Below, one piece after another: positions 1-9,022 of a stretch of DNA of 64,000 bases. The notes beneath the pieces were generated by a model. It saw only the letters and a list, made by a program, of their open reading frames with translations, was not told the origin of the DNA and did no database searches. The stretch is from Natronorubrum bangense (lineage in GTDB: Archaea > Halobacteriota > Halobacteria > Halobacteriales > Natrialbaceae): assembly GCF_004799645.1 (NCBI RefSeq), contig NZ_CP031305.1:2294001-2358000 (forward strand), in the 5' to 3' direction. How positions within the stretch are numbered: the stretch's first letter is position 1; the number at the start of each line of letters is the position of its first letter. Position numbers and translations under genes: made by a program.

Positions 1-2
1 GG

Positions 3-1265
3 TTTGCCCTCGCATTGATCTGTGGCTATCACACACGCGTTGCAACGCTCGTCTCGTGGCTCCTGTTGATCTCGCTGCACATCCGCAATCCGATGCTTCT
101 CAACGCTGGCGACACCCTGTTGCGGATGTTGTTGTTCTGGGGACTGTTCTTGCCACTCGGCGCTCGGTGGTCGATCGACGCCCGGCGACTCGAGTCGACT
201 CGAGACCGATCACAGTCGACGCTGGCCACCGTTGGGACGATGGCCGTGCTCTTGCAGGTACTGCTGATGTACGTGGTCAACGCCATCCACAAAACCCGGA
301 GTGAGATGTGGATGGGTGGCGAGGCGGTGCTCCATATCTTCGAAGCCGATCATCTGACGATCCTGCTCGGAAACACACTCGCAGGAAACTCGCTGCTGTT
401 AGAGGGGTTCACCTACGCGTGGATGGTGCTCATCCTTCTCTCACCGCTGCTGATTCTGCTCACCGGAATCCCTCGAGCCGTGTTCACGACGTGTTTCGTT
501 GGGATGCACCTCGGAATGCTCGTCACACTGCGGATCGACCTCTTTCCCGTGATCGTTGTGGCGGGTCTGCTGCTGTTCTACCCGCCTGTCGTCTGGGACT
601 GGGTCACGACACTGGCAACGCGTCTCGGGATCGCTGCACCGCTTCGCCGTGGGCTCGATAGACTCGAGACAGCACTCCCCGGGACAGGGATTGGCGACGT
701 GCGCTCTGAGAGCGAGGAGACATCCGTGCGTTCGGCAATCCTCTCGCGTGGGCGTGTGCTCTTCGGGACGGTGGTCCCCTGGCTCGTCCTCGTGCTGGTC
801 GTGCTCTCGGGTGCCGAAGCTGTCGATTACACGGAAGTCCCGGACGCTGGTAACGAGGTGCTGGATACGATCCAGTCCAGCCAGAGCTGGCAGATGTTCG
901 CACCGAATCCAACCTCGACCGCCCAGTGGCTCGTCGTCCCTGGAGAGTTGGCAGATGGCTCGACGGTCGACGCACTGCACGAATCCGAGGTCGACTGGGA
1001 TCGACCGCCAAACGTCGATGAGACCTACGAAACCTCTCGAGAACGAAAATACATCTCGAACATGCGCTATGCCGGCAACGAGAACCATCGCTCGTACTTC
1101 GCCAACTACCTCTGTGAACGCTGGAACAGCGAACACGAGACTGAACTCGAGAGCGTCACTGTCTACGGCATGTCGGACCGGTCAGGGCCGTACGACGACG
1201 ACCCAGACGTTGCGGAGTTTACGCTGCTCGAGTACGACTGCTCGGGCGAGTTCATCCAGAACTAG
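3..1265 (+). CDS. HTTM-type multi-helix membrane protein, 5' end cut by window edge
   Basis: The frame is open to the left edge, so the N terminus is missing; the TTG at 15 is only an internal codon. Visible are many hydrophobic helices over roughly residues 5-290, then a hydrophilic C-terminal part beginning with the sequence WQMFAPNP. That W-x-MF-x-P-x-P signature after a membrane bundle is typical of the HTTM (vitamin K-dependent carboxylase-like) family. Bacterial and archaeal members have no established reaction. The C-terminal ~120 residues are acidic and probably extracytoplasmic. Family call is fairly secure; function is unknown. Confidence 0.75.
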   Translation, partial: FALALICGYHTRVATLVSWLLLISLHIRNPMLLNAGDTLLRMLLFWGLFLPLGARWSIDARRLESTRDRSQSTLATVGTMAVLLQVLLMYVVNAIHKTRSEMWMGGEAVLHIFEADHLTILLGNTLAGNSLLLEGFTYAWMVLILLSPLLILLTGIPRAVFTTCFVGMHLGMLVTLRIDLFPVIVVAGLLLFYPPVVWDWVTTLATRLGIAAPLRRGLDRLETALPGTGIGDVRSESEETSVRSAILSRGRVLFGTVVPWLVLVLVVLSGAEAVDYTEVPDAGNEVLDTIQSSQSWQMFAPNPTSTAQWLVVPGELADGSTVDALHESEVDWDRPPNVDETYETSRERKYISNMRYAGNENHRSYFANYLCERWNSEHETELESVTVYGMSDRSGPYDDDPDVAEFTLLEYDCSGEFIQN

Positions 1266-1384
1266 GCTGTCGGGTTAACCGTCGAATGTTATCCGTTGTA
1301 ACAACGTTCCTGCCGTCTGCTTCTGGTCCAAGGTAACCGGCTACTCACAGACAGCCGGAATCGATCGTCGGTAAGAGCGCGCCC

Positions 1385-2698
1385 TCAGTCGTCTGCTGCA
1401 GCCGTCTCAGCCTCACCCGTCGCTTCTGCGCGCTCGAGATTCTCGAGATACTCATCAGCGTCCAGTGCGGCCTTCGAGCCCATACCGGCCGCGGTGACCG
1501 CCTGCTGGTAGTGGAAGTCGACGACGTCGCCAGCACCGAAGATGCCGGGGACGTGGGTTTCGGTCTGGCCGCCACCGTCGCCGCCTGTGGTCTCGAGGTA
1601 GCCCTCGTCGTCGGTCACGACGCCGGTGCCCTCGAGGTAGTCGGTGTTGGGGGTGTGGCCGATGGCGAAGAAGACGGCACCGACGTCGAACTCGAATTCC
1701 TCGGTTTCGGGGTCGTCGAGGCGGTCGGTCGGGTGGCCCTTGTCGTTGCGGACGAGAGTGACGTGGTCGATGCCGTCCTCACGGGTGCCGTGGAGTTCGG
1801 TGACCTCCGTGTTTTTCATGATCTCGATCTCGCCGTCCTCGACCTTCTCGTGGACGCGGTCGATCCAGTAGTCCTCCGCGCGGAACTCCTCGCGGCGGTG
1901 GGCGATGTAGACGGTATCGGCGAACTTGGTGAGGAAGGTCGCTTCTTCCATGGCGGCGTCGCCACCGCCGACGACGAGCATGTCTTCGTCGCGGAAAAAG
2001 GCGCCGTCACAGGTCGCACACGTCGAGAGACCGTAGCCCATGAGTTCCTCCTCGCCGGGGATGCCGAGCGTGCGGGCGCTCGCGCCTGAGGCGGCGATGA
2101 GGGCGTCCGTGGTGTAGACATCGCCGTTGGTCAGTTCGACGCGGAACGGCTTGCTCGAGGCGTCGACGTTCTCGACGATGCCGTTTTTGAGCTCAGCGCC
2201 GAACTGCGTGGCCTGTGCTTTCATGTTGTTTACGAGTTCGGGGCCGCTGATCCCCTCGGGGAAGCCGGGGTAGTTCGCGACGTCGGTCGTCAGCGTGAGC
2301 TGGCCACCGGGTTCGTCGCCTTCGATGACCAGCGGCTCGTTGTTCGATCGGCCGGCGTAGATCGCGGCGGTGAGGCCGGCGATCCCGGTGCCGGCGATGA
2401 TGAGGGTTCGGTGTTCGACGATATCGTCGCTCTCGAGTCCGAGCTGTTCGTCCAACTCGCCCGTTTCGTTGAGGGCGCTGGTGTCGTCCCAGCCGCCGAT
2501 GAGTTCGTCGTCGATGAACACTTCAGGAGCGGTCTTGCGGCCGTTAGCGCGCTCGACCATCTCCTCGAAGCGCTCCTCGTCACCCGTGACGTTGTAGGTC
2601 TCGTACTCGATGCCTTTCGCGTCGAAGAGGTCCGTGGCCTTGACACAGTACGGACAGTTCTCCTTGGTATAAATCTCGACTCGAGGCTGGTCGCTCAT
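1385..2698 (-). CDS. Glutaredoxin-thioredoxin reductase fusion
   Basis: About 437 residues. Residues 1-80 are a glutaredoxin-like fold with a CPYC redox motif at 15-18 and a TAPEVFID cis-proline segment. From about residue 95 a complete low-molecular-weight thioredoxin reductase follows: FAD-binding GTGIAG, redox-active CATC at 227-230, NAD(P)H-binding VVGGGDAA, and a final GAGD flavin motif. The fusion could pass electrons from NAD(P)H through flavin and CATC directly to the attached glutaredoxin. ATG at 2698 is preferred because a TATA-like element lies about 26 bases upstream; the only upstream in-frame candidate is a TTG. Cytoplasmic oxidative-stress or thiol-homeostasis role is inferred. 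Confidence 0.9.
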   Translation of the reverse strand: MSDQPRVEIYTKENCPYCVKATDLFDAKGIEYETYNVTGDEERFEEMVERANGRKTAPEVFIDDELIGGWDDTSALNETGELDEQLGLESDDIVEHRTLIIAGTGIAGLTAAIYAGRSNNEPLVIEGDEPGGQLTLTTDVANYPGFPEGISGPELVNNMKAQATQFGAELKNGIVENVDASSKPFRVELTNGDVYTTDALIAASGASARTLGIPGEEELMGYGLSTCATCDGAFFRDEDMLVVGGGDAAMEEATFLTKFADTVYIAHRREEFRAEDYWIDRVHEKVEDGEIEIMKNTEVTELHGTREDGIDHVTLVRNDKGHPTDRLDDPETEEFEFDVGAVFFAIGHTPNTDYLEGTGVVTDDEGYLETTGGDGGGQTETHVPGIFGAGDVVDFHYQQAVTAAGMGSKAALDADEYLENLERAEATGEAETAAADD

Positions 2699-2720
2699 GC
2701 CCAACAGTTGGGAAACTGGG

Positions 2721-2727
2721 CCTAAAC
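2721..2727 (-). promoter_or_regulatory. TATA-like element for the glutaredoxin-thioredoxin reductase gene
   Basis: On the minus strand this reads GTTTAGG, centred about 26 bases before the ATG at 2698. That spacing is what a leaderless haloarchaeal transcript needs, and it decides the start codon. Confidence 0.45.
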
Positions 2728-2838
2728 GCCTTGCGTTCTCAGCAATCGCCTGTTCGAACTATTGTGACAAACGGGGGCGTTCGGAGTCTACTCGCCGGAC
2801 GACGACGCACTTACAGTGTCGACGACCGACCATCGACT

Positions 2839-3123
2839 ATGGCTGCGGATCTCGAGGAGAAGACGGATCGGTACGGTGAACTGCTCGCAGAGGCACTCGA
2901 GGCGGCATCGGTCGCTCCACCCACGGGGACCCCGATGGCCGAGGCAGCAGACGAGTGTTACGAGATGGCGTCATCGTATCTCGAGGATGGAACCCACTTC
3001 CGCGAGGAGGGCGACCTTGTCAACGCACTGGCGTCGTTCTCGTACGGCCACGCATGGCTCGATGCAGGGGCACGCGTGGGGCTGTTCGATGTACCAACAG
3101 AGGGACACCTGTTTACTGTCTGA
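2839..3123 (+). CDS. DUF357 family small helical protein
   Basis: 94 residues from the ATG at 2839, starting MAADLEEKTDRYGELL. The frame is open further upstream, but those residues are basic and unlike the rest, so the internal ATG is chosen. The protein is acidic and mostly helical, with the pattern AEAADECYEMASSYLEDGTH followed by a repeat-like stretch DLVNALASFSYGHAWLDAG. This matches the archaeal DUF357 family, a small domain of unknown function. Divergent from the thioredoxin reductase fusion. No catalytic residues are evident. Confidence 0.75.
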   Translation: MAADLEEKTDRYGELLAEALEAASVAPPTGTPMAEAADECYEMASSYLEDGTHFREEGDLVNALASFSYGHAWLDAGARVGLFDVPTEGHLFTV

Positions 3124-3440
3124 ACGACCATATATAGTGGTCAGTGGACATTAAAATCCCATTTCGAACGCTGAATAGATCTCTCGGGGAGGTGAAACGA
3201 TAGCAGGTAAGCAGTTAATATCGTCTTGAGTGGTTGTGATGACAACAGCCAGACGCTGGCGATGCCATCCCACATAATTAATACATATATAACCGAAACA
3301 TATATACCTGTTTCCCCGATTAGTTTATAAAGTAGGCGAAATCTTTATAACCCTTACGGGCTTACTATACGTTAGCCGAGGCGACCGGGTTTCTTCTGGT
3401 TACCCCACCCGGGAGCCCCGAGTAACTAACTCGATACACT
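3124..3440. other. AT-rich intergenic region and TFB leader
   Basis: The stretch is unusually AT-rich for this genome between about 3270 and 3360, with several overlapping TATA-like runs. No open reading frame with haloarchaeal codon use is visible. It carries the promoter region and a leader of about 65 bases for the downstream TFB gene. The leader contains a potential short stem (ACCGGG near 3388, CCCGGG near 3407). Confidence 0.5.
3336..3350 (+). promoter_or_regulatory. BRE/TATA-like promoter of tfb
   Basis: Sequence GCGAAATCTTTATAA: a purine-rich BRE-like CGAAA followed by TTTATAA at 3344-3350. Transcription would start near 3375, giving a leader of about 65 bases. Long leaders are unusual here, where most genes look leaderless. 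Confidence 0.55.
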
Positions 3441-4418
3441 ATGACAGACACTCGAATCAGAACCTATACGGACGAAAAGGAACAGGAAAAGGAAGAAACG
3501 ACCGAGCGGTCGGGTGAGCAAGAGCACTGCCCAGAGTGTGGTGGCCGTCTCATCACCGACGAAGAGCACGCCGAAACAGTCTGTACGGACTGTGGACTCG
3601 TCGTCGAGGAAGACGAGGTCGACCGTGGTCCCGAATGGCGTGCCTTCGACGCCAGCGAGAAAGACGAGAAGTCCCGCGTCGGTGCCCCCACGACGAACAT
3701 GATGCACGACCAGGGGCTGTCGACGAACATCGGCTGGCAGAACAAGGACGCATACGGACGCGCCCTCTCAAGCCGCCAGCGCCAGAAGATGCAGCGCCTG
3801 CGCACGTGGAACGAGCGGTTCCGCACTCGCGACTCGAAAGAGCGCAACCTCAAGCAGGCCCTCGGCGAGATCGACCGCATGGCCAGTGCGCTCGGCCTTC
3901 CAGAGAACGTACGCGAGACCGCCAGCGTCATCTACCGACGCGCCCTCGAGGAAGATCTCCTCCCAGGCCGATCGATCGAAGGCGTCGCGACGGCCTCGCT
4001 GTACGCTGCCGCCCGTCAGGCCGGCACACCACGTAGCTTAGACGAAATCTCGGCCGTCAGCCGCGTCGAGAAGATGGAGCTGACCCGAACCTACCGGTAC
4101 ATCATTCGGGAACTCGGCCTCGAGGTCAAACCCGCCGACCCTGAACACTACGTCCCGCGGTTCATCAGCGACCTCGATCTCTCGGATGAGACCGAGCGCA
4201 TGGCTCGCGAACTGCTCGAGTCGGCCCGTCAGGAGGGCGTCCACAGCGGTAAGTCGCCGGTCGGCCTCGCCGCCGCCGCGGTGTACGCTGCCGCCTTGCT
4301 GACCAACGAGAAGGTCACCCAGAACGACGTCAGCGACGTCGCCAGCATCTCCGAAGTCACCATCCGAAACCGGTACAAGGAACTGCTCGAGGCCTCCGAT
4401 ACAGCAACTCCCGCATAA
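3441..4418 (+). CDS. tfb: Transcription initiation factor IIB (TFB)
   Basis: 325 residues, full length for the family. A zinc ribbon is formed by C30, C33, C48 and C51 (CPEC...CTDC) and recruits RNA polymerase. Residues ~60-115 form the B-reader/linker, with FDASEKDEKSRVGAPTT. Two cyclin-like repeats follow at ~128-205 and ~222-310; they bind TBP and the BRE. The first 28 residues are a charged K/E-rich extension. Haloarchaea carry several TFB paralogs, so which promoters this one serves cannot be read from sequence. A separate one-repeat TFB-like protein lies at 27867. Confidence 0.97.
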   Translation: MTDTRIRTYTDEKEQEKEETTERSGEQEHCPECGGRLITDEEHAETVCTDCGLVVEEDEVDRGPEWRAFDASEKDEKSRVGAPTTNMMHDQGLSTNIGWQNKDAYGRALSSRQRQKMQRLRTWNERFRTRDSKERNLKQALGEIDRMASALGLPENVRETASVIYRRALEEDLLPGRSIEGVATASLYAAARQAGTPRSLDEISAVSRVEKMELTRTYRYIIRELGLEVKPADPEHYVPRFISDLDLSDETERMARELLESARQEGVHSGKSPVGLAAAAVYAAALLTNEKVTQNDVSDVASISEVTIRNRYKELLEASDTATPA

Positions 4419-4534
4419 CAACGAACTGTCGGGTGTGTGTCATCGGGTCTAGCCGTTTATTTTGGGTTGGGGCCGACCGATCGGCGAGCGAACGTGCGAC
4501 AACACTTTTGAGTAGTGGTGTGTAATAGCGTGCC

Positions 4535-4714
4535 ATGGACCAAACGTCCGTGAAACTGTTGTGCCCCGAATGTGCGAAAAGCTGGCAGAGTCTACCTGGT
4601 GAACTTGATGCGCCTGCGACGATGTTCCATTGTCCCAACTGTCACGCCTCTCGGCGACTGTCCGAGTTTATGCGAACGGACCGCGACCTGCAGACGCTGA
4701 AGCAACTCGGCTGA
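4535..4714 (+). CDS. Small zinc-ribbon protein with paired CPxC motifs
   Basis: 59 residues starting MDQTSVKLLCPECAKSW. Two CPxC knuckles (CPEC and CPNC) about 21 residues apart make a zinc ribbon; there is no other domain. Codon use is haloarchaeal (GC at third positions). Such stand-alone zinc ribbons are abundant in haloarchaea and are mostly uncharacterised, with regulatory or RNA/protein-binding roles suspected. It follows the TFB gene by 116 bases on the same strand but has its own upstream space, so co-transcription is unproven. Confidence 0.75.
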   Translation: MDQTSVKLLCPECAKSWQSLPGELDAPATMFHCPNCHASRRLSEFMRTDRDLQTLKQLG

Positions 4715-4979
4715 CCGCGGTGCAATGGAAGCTATTCGTGGCTTTCAGTCAACAATATTTGCGGGTTAATTGCTCAAACACGATGTTGGAAAAATGAAGG
4801 AAATAATATATTGTAGTAGTAACACCATCTTATACTCGCTCCCTTCCGCCAGTATTCGGATAGTAGGCCTGGCTTTCAATCACATATCCCTTATGACACA
4901 CAGGATATCGTATTAGAGGTGCGTGTTAACGAGACTCAAGATAATAATATAACCCTGCAGTGGGTAGGCTTGCATGGTT

Positions 4980-5216
4980 ATGAAGAAGCAGGAGCTCATT
5001 CACCTTCACGGCCTTCTCGCGGAGGTATCGAACCAGTGTGCAGCGTGGGATGACTGTCAGATCAATCTCGAGGAGTACGAATCGCTTGGTATTCGACCGA
5101 CATCGATTCATAAATCGAAAACTGATCATAAAGCAGCTGTCTTTGCGCTCGCCGGTGGAATTACAATGAATATGCGTGAAGACGGACAGGAAGCAGTCGC
5201 CGCTACCGCAGACTGA
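4980..5216 (+). CDS. UPF0058 family protein
   Basis: 78 residues beginning MKKQELIHLHGLLAEVSNQC, which is the diagnostic opening of the archaeal UPF0058 family. The rest is acidic and helical. An ATG two codons earlier (4974) is the alternative start; a TATA-like ATAATATAAC near 4946 would suit either. The function of the family is unknown. The upstream 200 bases are AT-rich and contain no gene that I can support. Confidence 0.85.
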   Translation: MKKQELIHLHGLLAEVSNQCAAWDDCQINLEEYESLGIRPTSIHKSKTDHKAAVFALAGGITMNMREDGQEAVAATAD

Positions 5217-5369
5217 GAAATTCGTCGCCTCCTTCGATCATTGCAACTCCGTACTGACAAGTCTCGTGCTGGGCGATAGTTTCAGTCGCGACCGTCAGCC
5301 GATTGCAAAAGCAGAACCGAATTAATCGGTTATTCCACCAGGAAACAGTCGGGACCTCACTCGCTGCGG

Positions 5370-5867
5370 TCAGTCTCGTTCGACTAAATCCTCGAATTCG
5401 GGAAGAATGTCGTCGTCATCGGTCTGTTCAGCATCGGTTTCAGATGGCTCATCTGCAACCGATGGAGACTCGTCTTGGTCGGTGTCTTCGTCCCCGTCAG
5501 AATCGGTCTCTGACGCCTCTTCGTCGTCTTCGTCCTCGAGTTCGTCGACCTGTAACACCTCGAGCGGGATGTTCTCGAGGCGCTGGCCGATCTCCTTGCG
5601 GGCGATCCGTGAGGCGTGTTCCTCGCGCTCGACGTTGAAGACGGTCATCTCCAACTCGAGTGCAACGAGTGCTTCGTCGGCGGCGATAAAGGCAGGTGGC
5701 AACTCCTCGCCCGCTGGCGACGTGCGCTCACCCATATTGATCTCGACGTAGTTCAAATCAGGGTTCAACATTTCGCCCGTTTTCGAGATGGCGATGCGAA
5801 TCGCCTCGTCTTCCGTCTCGACATCGAACACCGGCACGGCAGCCTCGACGACAACCCTGCAGTCCAT
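5370..5867 (-). CDS. UPF0212 (DUF555) family protein with acidic tail
   Basis: 165 residues. The start at 5867 gives MDCRVVVEAAVPVFDVETED, the usual family N terminus; the frame extends 14 codons upstream without a family match. The core (~1-105) is the conserved UPF0212 domain. The last ~55 residues are almost entirely D, E, S and T, a disordered acidic tail common in haloarchaeal proteins. Function unknown. It is divergent from the DNA glycosylase at 6017. Confidence 0.85.
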   Translation of the reverse strand: MDCRVVVEAAVPVFDVETEDEAIRIAISKTGEMLNPDLNYVEINMGERTSPAGEELPPAFIAADEALVALELEMTVFNVEREEHASRIARKEIGQRLENIPLEVLQVDELEDEDDEEASETDSDGDEDTDQDESPSVADEPSETDAEQTDDDDILPEFEDLVERD

Positions 5868-6016
5868 ACCATGGTATTGTCTCGCCACCAGTATGAAAGT
5901 TCGCCCCAACAGATGAATCGGCCGCCGACAGGGAGTCTGCGTGGTTGCGATGCCGGCATCTATCGCTGTCGTCCGGTTCGAAAGGCAAAAGCATACGCCC
6001 CCGAAGGCACGGACAG

Positions 6017-6916
6017 ATGGAGACAGGGACGATCACTCTCGACGGACTCTCCGGCGGCCTCGATCTGTACCGCACGCTCGAGAGCGGCCAGAGCTACTGC
6101 TGGCGACGGAGCGATGGTGAGATGTACGGCGGCTCGCCTGCGCCCGACGCGTGGTATCACACCGTCGTCAGCGGGCCAGAAACGGACTCGGACGCCGTGA
6201 TCCGTGTCCGCGTTCGCGATGGGCACCTCGAGTGGGAGTCGACGGTCGACGCCGAACCGCTCGTCCGCCGGCTGTTACGATTGGACGACGACCTCGAGTC
6301 GATCGTCGCGGCCGCGCCGGACGATCCACTGCTGGATGAAGCTTACGCGGCTCACCGCGGGATGCGACTGGTCGAAGATCCATCCTTTGCCTGTCTGATC
6401 TCGTTTATTTGTTCGGCCCAGATGCGTGTGGGCCGAATCCATGGCATGGTCTCGACGCTAGCCCGCGAGTACGGCGACCCGATCGAGTTCGACGGCGACG
6501 TCTACCACGCGTTCCCGACGCCAACCCAGCTCGCAGCAGCGACCGAAGCAGAACTGCGCGAGCTCGGCCTCGGCTATCGAGCACCCTACGTCGTCCGTAC
6601 AGCGAAGATGGTCGCCGACGGCGAGGCCCACCCCGAGGAAGCACGCGACCTCGAGTACGAACAGGCTCGCGAGTATCTGACCAGGTTTGTCGGCGTCGGC
6701 GACAAGGTGGCCGACTGCGTCCTCCTCTTCTCGCTTGGCTTCGACGAGGCCGTGCCGCTGGACACGTGGCTCAAGTCGGCGATTGAAGAGTACTATCCCG
6801 ACTGTGATCGCGGCTCCTACACGGCGACCTCGAGAGCGATTCGGGACCGATTGGGGGGCGAGTATGCGGGCTACGCACAGACGTACATCTTTCATCACCT
6901 GCGGACCGGGGAATGA
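6017..6916 (+). CDS. ogg: 8-oxoguanine/3-methyladenine-type DNA glycosylase (HhH-GPD)
   Basis: 299 residues. The C-terminal half is an HhH-GPD base-excision domain: helix-hairpin-helix FVGVGDKVADC (~224-234) with the candidate catalytic Lys at 230, then VPLDTW carrying the catalytic Asp at 249. A Lys in the hairpin indicates a bifunctional glycosylase/AP lyase of OGG1 type rather than a monofunctional AlkA. The N-terminal ~100 residues match the OGG N-terminal fold (LESGQSYCWRR). Expected role is removal of 8-oxoguanine from DNA. The ATG at 6017 is chosen because METGTITLDG begins the homologous region. Confidence 0.88.
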   Translation: METGTITLDGLSGGLDLYRTLESGQSYCWRRSDGEMYGGSPAPDAWYHTVVSGPETDSDAVIRVRVRDGHLEWESTVDAEPLVRRLLRLDDDLESIVAAAPDDPLLDEAYAAHRGMRLVEDPSFACLISFICSAQMRVGRIHGMVSTLAREYGDPIEFDGDVYHAFPTPTQLAAATEAELRELGLGYRAPYVVRTAKMVADGEAHPEEARDLEYEQAREYLTRFVGVGDKVADCVLLFSLGFDEAVPLDTWLKSAIEEYYPDCDRGSYTATSRAIRDRLGGEYAGYAQTYIFHHLRTGE

Positions 6917-6967
6917 CCCCAATCCGAGACGACGAACTTTTTGTTAGCTAGTTGATTATAGTGGCGT

Positions 6968-7285
6968 ATGAGCGCCGAGTCGCCGCTCCTCCTTGGTGTC
7001 GCTGCGGGGTTCGTTGGGCTCCTGGGCGTCCTCATCAAGCACGCCGGCGCAGTGCGGTTAATCGCAGGCTACGACACGGACCGAGTCACCGACGAAGCGG
7101 GACTTGCAGAGTTCATCGGGACGAACACGCTCTACGTGGCTGCGCTTCTCGTTTCCGTCGCAGTCGTCGAGTACACCGATCCGTTCGACGGAACAGCGGT
7201 CGTCTGGATCGTGTTCACCATCAGCGTCATCGGGCTCGCTGCTCGCATGATCGTTGGCAGTCGTCGCTACGAAACGTCGGAGTGA
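6968..7285 (+). CDS. Small membrane protein, probably three to four helices
   Basis: 105 residues with hydrophobic stretches at about 5-25, 55-75 and 80-98. The last one ends in the basic sequence RMIVGSRRYE. The opening (LLLGVAAGFVGLLGVLIKHAG) and the loop GYDTDRVTDEAGLAEFIG resemble DUF3784-like small membrane proteins. No enzymatic motif is visible. It starts 51 bases after the glycosylase on the same strand. Function unknown. Confidence 0.7.
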   Translation: MSAESPLLLGVAAGFVGLLGVLIKHAGAVRLIAGYDTDRVTDEAGLAEFIGTNTLYVAALLVSVAVVEYTDPFDGTAVVWIVFTISVIGLAARMIVGSRRYETSE

Positions 7286-7378
7286 GCGCATGGGTCAGTG
7301 GCTGGCAACTCGAGCGATGCCGCGGTGGGACCCCGACAGGGAGCCGGATTTTTGACGGTCGCACTCGAGAGTCCAGTC

Positions 7379-7657
7379 ATGACGGATCGAACCCGCGCAC
7401 ACGTCTTCGTCTCCGGAACCGTCCAAGGCGTCTACTACCGTGCAAACACGCGTGAAACAGCCCGCGAGAAGGGTATCGACGGCTGGGTGAGAAACCTCGA
7501 GGATGGCCGCGTCGAAGCGGTTTTCGAAGGGCCTGAAGCCGCCGTCGAGTCGATGGTCGAATGGTGTCACACGGGCAGTCCCGCAGCCGACGTCGCAGAC
7601 GTCGATGTCGAGTACGACACACCACAGGGTGAGGACGGCTTCGAAATTCGGTACTGA
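7379..7657 (+). CDS. acyP: Acylphosphatase
   Basis: 92 residues, the standard length. The signature VSGTVQGVYYRANTRETA contains the phosphate-binding Arg21, and GWVRNLEDG contains catalytic Asn39. It hydrolyses carboxyl-phosphate bonds such as in acetyl phosphate and 1,3-bisphosphoglycerate. The ATG at 7379 is chosen because the longer frame adds an unrelated segment. Cytoplasmic. Confidence 0.95.
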   Translation: MTDRTRAHVFVSGTVQGVYYRANTRETAREKGIDGWVRNLEDGRVEAVFEGPEAAVESMVEWCHTGSPAADVADVDVEYDTPQGEDGFEIRY

Positions 7658-7700
7658 ACCACCTCGTGTGGGGTCGCCATCACTCCCATCCCAAGTCGGC

Positions 7701-8207
7701 CTATTCGTCCGACTCGAGTGCTTGTAGCGCCGCCTCAAGCCACGGCGGCTCGTCGGTGTACTTCCATTCAGCCCACTCGGCCTTCTCGCCGGCGTAGTAC
7801 GCACGGTACGCGCCGACGGGGTCGCCCGGCCGTTTGTACTCGTCGGGCATCGCCTGTGGCCGCGGCGTCGGCTCCGTGGTCGGAAACGCGATCTCGGTGG
7901 GGTCGATGCGCTCGATTACTTGCCAGCTGGCGTGGTCGTCGTCTTTGTCATACCGCTCGACGAACTCGGCGTTGAGCGCCCCAGCGTGGTCGCGCAAGCG
8001 AAGCCAGTTGGCTTTCGATTCCGCGGTCCACTTCGTGACCGGGTGGCCGACGTGGGTCGATCCATAGAGGAAGTCAGCCTCATATCCGTTCTCTCGAGCT
8101 GCCGTACAGAGCATCTGTGCGGCCTCGAGCAGCAGCTTATTCACGTGCTGGTCGCAGTGATACCGTGCGGCGAGGCGTGGATCCTCGTCGAGCCAGAAGA
8201 CGTTCAC
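7701..8207 (-). CDS. Conserved DNA-repair-like/phage-shared protein of uncertain function
   Basis: 168 residues from a GTG start (MNVFWLDEDPRLAARYHCDQ). The N-terminal pattern LDxDPxxAAxxxCDxHVxKxxxEAAQxLC resembles a small family also found in many phages; some members are called pyrimidine-dimer glycosylase-like, which I cannot confirm. The C terminus has YKRPGDPVGAYRAYYAGEKA and ends W-rich. Invariant D, C, H and K residues near the N terminus suggest a nucleic-acid enzyme or metal site. Convergent with acylphosphatase. Function left open. Confidence 0.7.
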   Translation of the reverse strand: MNVFWLDEDPRLAARYHCDQHVNKLLLEAAQMLCTAARENGYEADFLYGSTHVGHPVTKWTAESKANWLRLRDHAGALNAEFVERYDKDDDHASWQVIERIDPTEIAFPTTEPTPRPQAMPDEYKRPGDPVGAYRAYYAGEKAEWAEWKYTDEPPWLEAALQALESDE

Positions 8208-8259
8208 ATCGAACGGAGGTGCCCAAAGAACGAGACGCTACCGGTCAGAACGCCGGGTC

Positions 8260-8370
8260 TCAGAAAATGAGAGCGAGTGGCTCCGCACTGGCGAAGCCAA
8301 GCAGTGCGATCACGAGCGAGCACGTGATGGACAGAACGGCAGTGTACACACGATCACCGACAGCCCTGCC
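8260..8370 (-). pseudogene. Fragment resembling the membrane protein at 9023-9379
   Basis: The minus-strand frame between stops reads RVYTAVLSITCSLVIALLGF and then ASAEP. The intact neighbour at 9023-9379 contains RVRIAAVLSLVIAMLGFSSADP. The shared RVxxAVLSxxxxLVIAxLGFxSAxP pattern suggests a paralogous remnant or a very small membrane peptide. No good start codon is present. Weak evidence. Confidence 0.3.
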
Positions 8371-8467
8371 TCAGAACGAACGCACAACCGTCGTTATCAG
8401 TCGGTCTGATCGCGCCGACTGAACGGCAAAGCGGAGGGTTCATTTTTACGAACGCAGAACTGTCTGT

Positions 8468-8902
8468 ATGGTCTCGCGACGACAGGTGCTCACGGCAGCC
8501 GGAGCTGGAATCGGGATCGGTGTCGCGGGCGTCGGAGTAAACGAGTCACTTCACCGCGGAAAGGTCTGGGAGAAGTGGATTCGTGGACGACGCGACGGCG
8601 AGAACGACGACCTCCACGTCGTCATCGCGGATACCACCACCCAGTCACCGTACGTCACCGAACGGTTCGAGGACGCCGACGTATTCACCCGCTCAGAAGA
8701 GAGAGCGCCCGTCGTTACCGAAGAGACAAAAGCGACGCTTCAGGACCACTACGACGGCCTCGAGTACGGCGTCATCGTCAGCACGACCGGCGAAAGACAG
8801 ATTCGCGAGGGCGGAACGGTCTCTCGCGAGGCATTCAACGACGTCCAGATCTTCGACGAGGCGACCGCGGTCGCGGCCAGGGGACGGTTCCGGTTACTCT
8901 AG
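8468..8902 (+). CDS. Twin-arginine exported protein of unknown function
   Basis: 144 residues. The N terminus MVSRRQVLTAAGAGIGIGVAG is a twin-arginine (Tat) signal (SRRQVL) followed by a hydrophobic stretch, so the protein is probably exported or membrane-anchored. No lipobox cysteine is present. The mature part is acidic with a putative alpha/beta fold (DLHVVIADTT, YGVIVSTTGERQ). No catalytic motif that I recognise. It stands alone between the fragment at 8260 and the convergent membrane gene. Confidence 0.7.
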   Translation: MVSRRQVLTAAGAGIGIGVAGVGVNESLHRGKVWEKWIRGRRDGENDDLHVVIADTTTQSPYVTERFEDADVFTRSEERAPVVTEETKATLQDHYDGLEYGVIVSTTGERQIREGGTVSREAFNDVQIFDEATAVAARGRFRLL

Positions 8903-9022
8903 TCCCCACACGCTTTTCGCAGCCGCGGGTGTTCAATCAAGCCAGAAACCGTTCACAGTGAACCGGGGGCCGGCGATACGAGCGCATGTCGCTCGAGAGG
9001 GCCGTCGTCGGTGAGGAAAGCG

